Assembly (NCBI GenBank): GCA_014879565.1
Contig: JACSRW010000031.1
Coordinates: 1-64,000 of the forward strand
Direction: 5' to 3'
Origin: Chitinophagaceae bacterium
Lineage (GTDB): Bacteria > Bacteroidota > Bacteroidia > Chitinophagales > Chitinophagaceae
DNA: 64,000 bases
Position 1 is the stretch's first letter. Every line of letters starts with the position of its first letter. The position numbers were made by a program, and so were the translations under genes. This document shows, in pieces, positions 58,257-64,000 of this stretch. A model generated the notes under the pieces. The model was given only the letters and a program-made list of their open reading frames with translations, had not been told where the DNA came from and made no database searches.

Positions 58257-60281
58257 TTATTTCAGAATAATCCCGGCCAACGCGGGTAAATTTACGGTCA
58301 ACCGGTATTTTTTTTGCGTCTTATCAACCAGTTCGCACCGGATATCCGGGTTAAAAACGTTCCCGGTTCCCCAGTATATTGCCTGATCGCTATTAAATAT
58401 TTCTGCAGAATAAGGCTTACCTATTACTTCTACCTCCCAGTCTTGCCTTACCACCGGTGTCATATTCAGAATAATCAGCAGGTCATCCCCCTTTTTCTTT
58501 CCTTTTCTTTTATAGGATACCACCGATTCGGCCCGGTGGTTCAGGTCAACCCATTCAAAGCCATCCATGGAAAACTGGTTAACATGCAGCGCCGGTTCAC
58601 GGCGGAGCAGCCCGTTCAGGTCTTTTAAACAATCTTTCAGCAACCGGTGGCAGTCGTATTGCAGCAAATCCCATTGCAGTTCTGACTTGTAATTCCATTC
58701 ACTGGTTTGTCCGAATTCACTCCCCATAAAAAGCAGTTTTGCCCCGGGATGGGTCCACATATAGGTATAAAGGAGGCGGAGGTTGGCGAATTTTTGCCAT
58801 TCATCCCCGGGCATTTTATAGAGCATCGGGCTTTTCCCGTGTACCACTTCGTCATGACTCAGGGGCAGCATGAAATTTTCATCATAGAAATACATCATAC
58901 TGAAGGAAAACTTATTCTGATGATGCTGCCGGAAAACCGGATCAAACTTGAAATAATCCAGGGTGTCGTGCATCCAGCCCATCATCCATTTCATGCCAAA
59001 ACCCAGGCCGCCGTCAAAAGTGGGTTTACTGACCCCCGGCCAGTCGGTGGCTTCTTCCGCAATAGTCTGTACATCCGGAAAATCACGATATATGGTTTCA
59101 TTGAGATCCTTAATAAAGGCAATGGCTTCCAGGTTTCCATCGCCGCCGAATTCATTGGGTTCCCATTGACCATGTTTACGTGAGTAATTCAGTTTTAGCA
59201 TGGAGGAAACAGCGTCTACCCGGATGCCGTCAATATGAAAAAGGTCAAACCAGAAGCGGGCGCTGCTGATCAGAAAGGACTTCACTTCTCCCCTTTTATA
59301 ATTAAAAATATAACTGTTCCAGTCCGGGTGAAATCCCTTCCGCATATCCGCATATTCGTAGGTATGGGTACCGTCGAACATATACAGTCCGTGAGAATCA
59401 TAGGGAAAATGGGAAGGCACCCAGTCGAGGATAACACCGATACCGGCCTGGTGCAGGGCATCAATCAGCCGCATCAGTCCCTGCGGATCACCAAAACGGG
59501 AGGTGGCGGCAAAATAGCCGGTACACTGGTAACCCCAGCTGCCGTCAAAGGGATGCTCCATGACCGGCATGAATTCCACATGGGTGAATCCCATTTCCAG
59601 CAGGTAGGGAACCAGTTGTTCCCGGATAGTATCATAACTGTTATAGGATTCCTCATCATTTTTATCGGGCCGCTGCCAGCTGGCCAGGTGCAGTTCATAT
59701 ACACTCCAGGGGGCATCTGCCGCATTGTGTTTCTTTCTTTTTTTCATCCAGTCCTGGTCCTTCCACTCATAATACAAATCCCAGGTGATACTGGCGGTCT
59801 GCGGCCTTTTTTCCCAGAAAAAGGCAAATGGATCTCCTTTATCCAGCGCTTTTCCGCCAAACCCCACTATGTGATACTTATAGGTTTCACCCAGTTTAAA
59901 CCCCGGGATAAATCCCTCCCATATCCCGCTTTTATCCCAACGCGGATAGAGTTCATATTCGTGATTTTTCCAGTCGTTGAAATTACCTTTCACCGATACA
60001 GATGTGGCATTCGGTGCCCATACACAGAAATACATACCCCATATATCGTTGACCTGGATGGAATGGGTGCCGAATTTCCGGTACAGCCGGTAATGGGTGC
60101 CGGCCTGGTAATTCCGGATATCCTCTTCCGTTAGCAAAGAATAATTCCATACCGGTTTGGATGCATCCACAAAAAACTGTTCCTCATATTTTTTCCGGGT
60201 TGCCTTTTTTACCGGGGCGACGGATAATGCTTTTCCGGATGATTTCGCGGGTGTTGTCGGTTTCTTCTTTTTATCCGTCAT
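58257..60281 (-). CDS. glgB: 1,4-alpha-glucan branching enzyme
   Basis: 674 residues, GH13 family. It moves glucan segments to alpha-1,6 positions during glycogen synthesis. It has a basic, low-complexity N-terminus (about 1-30), a CBM48-like domain near 75-165 (WGMYFCVWAPNATSVSVKGNFNDW), then the catalytic barrel. Catalytic residues: Asp356 (GIRVDAVSS), Glu409 (IAEEATDW) and Asp477 (LPLSHDEVVHGK). The C-terminal beta domain ends PALAGIILK. No other glycogen gene is adjacent, although the partial gene at the right edge may be a glycoside hydrolase. Confidence 0.95.
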   Translation of the reverse strand: MTDKKKKPTTPAKSSGKALSVAPVKKATRKKYEEQFFVDASKPVWNYSLLTEEDIRNYQAGTHYRLYRKFGTHSIQVNDIWGMYFCVWAPNATSVSVKGNFNDWKNHEYELYPRWDKSGIWEGFIPGFKLGETYKYHIVGFGGKALDKGDPFAFFWEKRPQTASITWDLYYEWKDQDWMKKRKKHNAADAPWSVYELHLASWQRPDKNDEESYNSYDTIREQLVPYLLEMGFTHVEFMPVMEHPFDGSWGYQCTGYFAATSRFGDPQGLMRLIDALHQAGIGVILDWVPSHFPYDSHGLYMFDGTHTYEYADMRKGFHPDWNSYIFNYKRGEVKSFLISSARFWFDLFHIDGIRVDAVSSMLKLNYSRKHGQWEPNEFGGDGNLEAIAFIKDLNETIYRDFPDVQTIAEEATDWPGVSKPTFDGGLGFGMKWMMGWMHDTLDYFKFDPVFRQHHQNKFSFSMMYFYDENFMLPLSHDEVVHGKSPMLYKMPGDEWQKFANLRLLYTYMWTHPGAKLLFMGSEFGQTSEWNYKSELQWDLLQYDCHRLLKDCLKDLNGLLRREPALHVNQFSMDGFEWVDLNHRAESVVSYKRKGKKKGDDLLIILNMTPVVRQDWEVEVIGKPYSAEIFNSDQAIYWGTGNVFNPDIRCELVDKTQKKYRLTVNLPALAGIILK

Positions 60282-60392
60282 GGCAGCCTGATTTTGGTTT
60301 TAACTTAAAATTACACGAACGGCAGGGCTTTCCTGCAAAAATGATGGGAAATTAGCGCACCAAACCAAAAACCCTATCCACAACCAACAGCC

Positions 60393-63161
60393 ATGATAAA
60401 ACAGTTTTGCCTGACCCTGCTCCTGGTTTTGGCCGCTCAGACCGTCTTTAGCCAGCAAGTACCCATCCGGGGCCAGCTTTCCGACAGTTCCGAAAAAAAG
60501 AATCCTGTCAATGCCGTAATATCCCTGCTGAGGCAGAAAGATTCGGTTTTGCTTCAGTTTACCCGTGCTGCACAGGATGGCCGTTTCAGTCTCTCCGCAC
60601 CGGATACCGGTCATTATATCCTGATGGTCACGCACCCGTATATGGGTGATTATTTTGAAAACCTGCACCTGCAGTCAGCGGAAGCCCGGGATATGGGTAT
60701 GGTCTATATGACCCCAAAAACCAAACTGCTGGCGGAGGTAATCCTACGCACCGGCTCTCCGATAAAGATTAAAGGAGATACCACCGTATATACAGCTGAT
60801 AGTTTTAAAGTAAGACCCGGGGCCAATGTGGAAGAACTGCTTCGGCGGCTTCCCGGTATATCCGTTGACCGGGACGGGAAAATCACCGCCATGGGTGAAC
60901 GGGTAACCAAAGTGCTGGTAGACGGGGAAGAGTTTTTTGGCAGCGATCCGGGAATCGCCACCAAGAACCTGCGGGCAGATGCGGTGAAGGAAGTGGAAGT
61001 CTTTGACAAAAAAAGCGACCAGGCAGAATTCACCGGCATTGATGACGGGGTAAGGGATAAGACGATTAACCTGAAGATGAAACAAAAGAAGGGGTATTTC
61101 GGCAAAGTGGAAGCCGGAGGCGGGCTGAAAGACAAATACAATAATTCCGCCATGATCAACTCCTTCCGTGACAAAAGGAAACTGGCCGCCTATGGTATAA
61201 TGAGTAATACTGGCCGCACCAACCTTGACTGGCAGGATGCGCAGAATTACGGCGGCGGGGCTGATAATATGCAAAGCGGCGTAACAGAAGACGGAGGAAT
61301 GTGGATATCTGTAACCAATGACGGAGACGAAAATTTCTGGGGTGGCCGCAATGGTATTCCGCGTAACTGGAACGGAGGGCTGCATTTCAGTGATAAATAC
61401 GGAAAGGACAATAAACAAAGTTTTAACTCTGGTTACAAATTCAGCAAGATCAACGCGGATGCCGAGAGTAATGTTTTCTCCCGGACTTTCCTGGCCGATA
61501 CCAGCTGGATCAGCCGGAGCACGAACAGCAGGTTTAACTCCAACAGCAAACACGCGCTGAATCTTACCATGGATTTCTTTATTGATTCCGCCAACTCCCT
61601 GAAATTTACCGCCCGGGCGAATAAAAAGAATACCCGGAATAACAGCCTCAACTATACTGAAACCCTTACAGAAAGCCTTGACAGTATTAACAACAGCCTC
61701 CGCAACAGCCGGAATACAGGTGAAACCAACAGTGTCACCAGTTCCCTGCTCTGGAAACATAAGTTCAAAAAACTCTCCCGTACGCTGTCCGTCAATACCG
61801 ACTTTAACTGGAATGAAAGCCTGAATGATGGCTTCCTGTACTCCCTGAACAGGTTTTACGATGCCGGTGTTTATAACCGTACGGACACTATTGACCAGGA
61901 ACAGATACAGGACAACCGCTCCCGGGGGATCAGCACCCGGATCGCCTATACCGAACCGCTGGCAAAGGATTTTTACCTTGAGCTCAGTCACAGCATCGCC
62001 TGGAACAGCAGCAGCAGCGAACGGCTTACCTTTACAAAGGGGCTTAACGGCAAATATGAGGAACTGGTAGACACCCTGACCAACTCCTTTGTCTTTGACC
62101 GGCTGGTCAATACCCCCGGACTGAATTTCCGGATGAATAAAAAGAAGTATAATTATTCGTTCGGCGCATCCGCGGGTTTCAGCAATTTTACCCAGAAGAA
62201 CAAAACGCTGAACAGCAGGACCCGCTATGATTTTGTCAACTTCTTCCCGCAGGCATCCTTTACCTATAAATTCAAACCCAATACCAATCTCCGGTTCAAT
62301 TATAACGGATCTACCACCGCCCCGAGCCTGGAACAGCTCCAGCCGGTTTTTGTCAATACAGACCCGCTGAACATTTATATCGGCAACCCGGATCTCAATC
62401 AGGCTTTCCGGCACAATTTCAACACCGGTTTTAATATGTTCAATGTGCTGAAGGAAAAAGGCCTCTGGAGCAGCCTGAATTTCAGTTTTACCCAAAATGC
62501 CTTTGTACAGTCATCCACAATTGATAACGAAGGCCGCCGGATTTACCAGACCATCAACAGCAATGGCCAGTTTAACCTGAACCTGTATTCCGACTACAGC
62601 TTTAAGATTAAAAAGGTCAGAATGGGAGTCGGTCCAACTGGCGGTATCTACCGGAATGTGGAAATGATCAACGGGCAAAAAAACATGACCACTACCCGGA
62701 ATATCGGCGCCCGGATTAATGCAGGCATGAATAAGGAAAATAAATTTGATTTCTATTTTGGCCCTGAAATTACCTGGAACAAATCGGAGGGCAGCCTGAA
62801 CAGCGGGGCCAATGCAAAATACTGGCAGGCTGAACTCTGGGGAAGCGGCCGGGTATACCTGCCGGGCAAATTTGAAATCTCCACGGAGATCAGTTCCGAA
62901 TTCAGGCAGAAAGACCCCCGTTTTACCAACAATAATAATTTCACCCGCTGGGATGCCCATATCACCCGCCGGTTCTTTAAAAACAATGATATGGAACTGA
63001 AGGCGAGTATTTATGATATCCTGAATCAGAACCGCGGCTTTCAGCGCAGTTTCAGCAGTTACAGTTTCAGTGAATCTTATTATACCACACTCCGGCGTTT
63101 CTGGCTGGTTACATTGACCTGGAATATTTCGAAAAACGGCAAACCGGCCACCGGATTCTGA
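60393..63161 (+). CDS. Outer-membrane beta-barrel protein (TonB-dependent-receptor-like)
   Basis: 922 residues. Signal peptide MIKQFCLTLLLVLAAQTVFSQ; a carboxypeptidase-regulatory-like beta-sandwich at about 25-110; a plug-like region with VEELLRRLPGISVDRDGKITAMGERVTKVLVDGEEFFG; then a large beta-barrel of alternating strands (about 400-920) ending in an aromatic residue (ATGF). These features match the outer-membrane beta-barrel (OMP_b-brl_3) branch of TonB-dependent receptors. Cargo unknown. It is followed 19 nt later by a GLPGLI gene, its customary partner, and they form an operon. Confidence 0.92.
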   Translation: MIKQFCLTLLLVLAAQTVFSQQVPIRGQLSDSSEKKNPVNAVISLLRQKDSVLLQFTRAAQDGRFSLSAPDTGHYILMVTHPYMGDYFENLHLQSAEARDMGMVYMTPKTKLLAEVILRTGSPIKIKGDTTVYTADSFKVRPGANVEELLRRLPGISVDRDGKITAMGERVTKVLVDGEEFFGSDPGIATKNLRADAVKEVEVFDKKSDQAEFTGIDDGVRDKTINLKMKQKKGYFGKVEAGGGLKDKYNNSAMINSFRDKRKLAAYGIMSNTGRTNLDWQDAQNYGGGADNMQSGVTEDGGMWISVTNDGDENFWGGRNGIPRNWNGGLHFSDKYGKDNKQSFNSGYKFSKINADAESNVFSRTFLADTSWISRSTNSRFNSNSKHALNLTMDFFIDSANSLKFTARANKKNTRNNSLNYTETLTESLDSINNSLRNSRNTGETNSVTSSLLWKHKFKKLSRTLSVNTDFNWNESLNDGFLYSLNRFYDAGVYNRTDTIDQEQIQDNRSRGISTRIAYTEPLAKDFYLELSHSIAWNSSSSERLTFTKGLNGKYEELVDTLTNSFVFDRLVNTPGLNFRMNKKKYNYSFGASAGFSNFTQKNKTLNSRTRYDFVNFFPQASFTYKFKPNTNLRFNYNGSTTAPSLEQLQPVFVNTDPLNIYIGNPDLNQAFRHNFNTGFNMFNVLKEKGLWSSLNFSFTQNAFVQSSTIDNEGRRIYQTINSNGQFNLNLYSDYSFKIKKVRMGVGPTGGIYRNVEMINGQKNMTTTRNIGARINAGMNKENKFDFYFGPEITWNKSEGSLNSGANAKYWQAELWGSGRVYLPGKFEISTEISSEFRQKDPRFTNNNNFTRWDAHITRRFFKNNDMELKASIYDILNQNRGFQRSFSSYSFSESYYTTLRRFWLVTLTWNISKNGKPATGF

Positions 63162-63180
63162 GGAAACAAAACGAATAAAC

Positions 63181-63909
63181 ATGAAAAAAATATTGCTCAC
63201 CCTGCTCCTGCTTACCGGACTCTGCGGTTACTCCCAGCAGTTTATCCGCAGCGGCACCATAGAATTTGAAGTACGCACCAATAACCATAAAACCTTCGGA
63301 GATGGCATCTGGGCGGAAATGTTCAAGGACAAGATTCCCCAGTTTTCCACCTATTGGTACAGCTATACGTTTGACAATAATCATTCCGTATACAAATATG
63401 AACGGATGGACGAGAAAGCCAAACTGCCCTGGGGCAACAACAATGCCGAGGAAAATATCTGGTATAATGATTACCGGACCGGCACCTATACCCACCGTAA
63501 ATTTGTATTTGACGAAGCTTATCTGCTGAAGGATTCACTGATGCATATCAGCTGGAAACTCTCTCCCAATGAAACCCGGGAAATTGCCGGCTTTACCTGC
63601 CGGAAAGCAACCGGTATCCTGTTTGACAGTGTATATGTTTTCGCCTTTTATTCTGATGAAATAATGATTCCCGGCGGGCCGATGGGTATTCACGGCTTGC
63701 CCGGTATGATCCTGGGTATTACCATTCCCCGTATGTATACCAGCTGGATCGCCACCAAGGTGGATATTGTCAATGTCAATAAAACCGCTATCCTGGCACC
63801 CACGAAGGGCAAACAGAAAAAAGGAACTGAACTGATTGAAAATGTAAAAAAGGCCACCAGCGACTGGGGCAGCTGGGGACAACAGATGATATGGAATATT
63901 TTCCTCTGA
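63181..63909 (+). CDS. GLPGLI family protein
   Basis: 242 residues with signal peptide MKKILLTLLLLTGLCGYSQ. The family motif, here HGLPGMILGI, lies at about residue 180; a conserved Lys/Arg-Trp stretch (KLSPNETREIAGFTCRKATG) precedes it. GLPGLI proteins are a Bacteroidota family of unknown function usually encoded beside beta-barrel TonB-type receptors, as here. Its stop is 1 nt from the end of a convergent gene at the window's edge. Confidence 0.92.
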   Translation: MKKILLTLLLLTGLCGYSQQFIRSGTIEFEVRTNNHKTFGDGIWAEMFKDKIPQFSTYWYSYTFDNNHSVYKYERMDEKAKLPWGNNNAEENIWYNDYRTGTYTHRKFVFDEAYLLKDSLMHISWKLSPNETREIAGFTCRKATGILFDSVYVFAFYSDEIMIPGGPMGIHGLPGMILGITIPRMYTSWIATKVDIVNVNKTAILAPTKGKQKKGTELIENVKKATSDWGSWGQQMIWNIFL

Positions 63910-63910
63910 T

Positions 63911-64000
63911 CTATTTCAGCAGTTCAAATACAAAACTTTCACCCGGTTTAATGACAAAACTCTCTGTTTCGTACACCCGGCCGCTCACCACATCCCGTAA
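63911..64000 (-). CDS. 3' end of a gene cut by the window (possible glycoside hydrolase)
   Basis: The last 29 codons and the TAG stop of a minus-strand gene whose start lies beyond 64000. The visible tail is SGRVYETESFVIKPGESFV and then FELLK. Its repeated strands and final hydrophobic run are like the C-terminal beta domain of GH13-type glycoside hydrolases, but 29 residues are too few to be sure. Coding is supported by the sensible frame and by the tight convergence with the GLPGLI gene. Confidence 0.45.
   Translation of the reverse strand, partial: LRDVVSGRVYETESFVIKPGESFVFELLK

Noticed and set aside
60744-62495. 583-codon minus-strand frame antisense to the beta-barrel gene
   Set aside because: Long only because the coding strand is stop-poor in that frame; no domain, signal or promoter.

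Overview
The window is a piece of chromosome from a Bacteroidota bacterium, most likely order Chitinophagales (Chitinophagaceae-like). The evidence is lineage-marker families: type IX secretion (T9SS) type-B sorted adhesins with a PorP/SprF partner, GLPGLI, DUF4249, DUF3822 beside rsmD, DUF6941, a short SigA without region 1.1, and promoters of the Bacteroidota form TAnnTTTG instead of TATAAT. There are no phage, plasmid, integron, transposase or CRISPR genes. Most of the window is ordinary core genome.

Layout. 1-895 has no gene and is packed with tandem and palindromic repeats. 896-12470 (minus) is a surface-adhesin locus: two giant secreted PKD-repeat proteins flanking a PorP/SprF protein. 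An AT-rich upstream region (12471-13056) follows. 13057-20598 carries small envelope genes and nucleotide/cofactor metabolism (pyrE, pyrB, pyrR, coaD, a Nudix hydrolase, a hotdog thioesterase), pruA, and prfB with a complete programmed +1 frameshift site. 20695-25706 holds a dienelactone hydrolase, three lipoproteins and a CPBP-type membrane protein, with a 4 x 101-bp repeat array between the first two. 25769-26251 (minus) is the RNase P RNA. 26273-34627 (minus) is a long co-oriented block: Smr/DUF2027, APC permease, polyprenyl synthase, rnr, lpxK, rsmD, DUF3822. 34694-49874 contains a MATE exporter, folB, trxB, DUF4249, the primary sigma factor, lgt, a bacilliredoxin, hsp20, small envelope proteins, arginine decarboxylase, a HAD phosphatase, an RRM protein, a fasciclin protein and dnaK. 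50020-64000 contains a secreted TPR-CHAT protein, a YdeI/OmdA remnant, DUF4403, GtrA, argS, a TPR protein, glgB, a large outer-membrane beta-barrel protein with its GLPGLI partner, and the cut end of one more gene.

Two sequence-level patterns stand out. First, many genes end in short arrays of degenerate 7-nt or 8-nt repeats. Each array has its own consensus and begins at, or within a few bases of, the host gene's stop codon; several supply stop codons in all three frames. Second, fifteen exact TAnnTTTG boxes precede genes. The one before RNase P RNA lies 4 nt from the RNA's structural 5' end, which calibrates the transcription start. The same spacing then places the start codon of several genes (pyrR, pruA, prfB, a lipoprotein) at or next to +1, implying leaderless mRNAs.

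Starts were moved from the longest open frame to an internal ATG where a signal peptide, a family N-terminus or an intervening promoter box required it; each case is explained in its entry.
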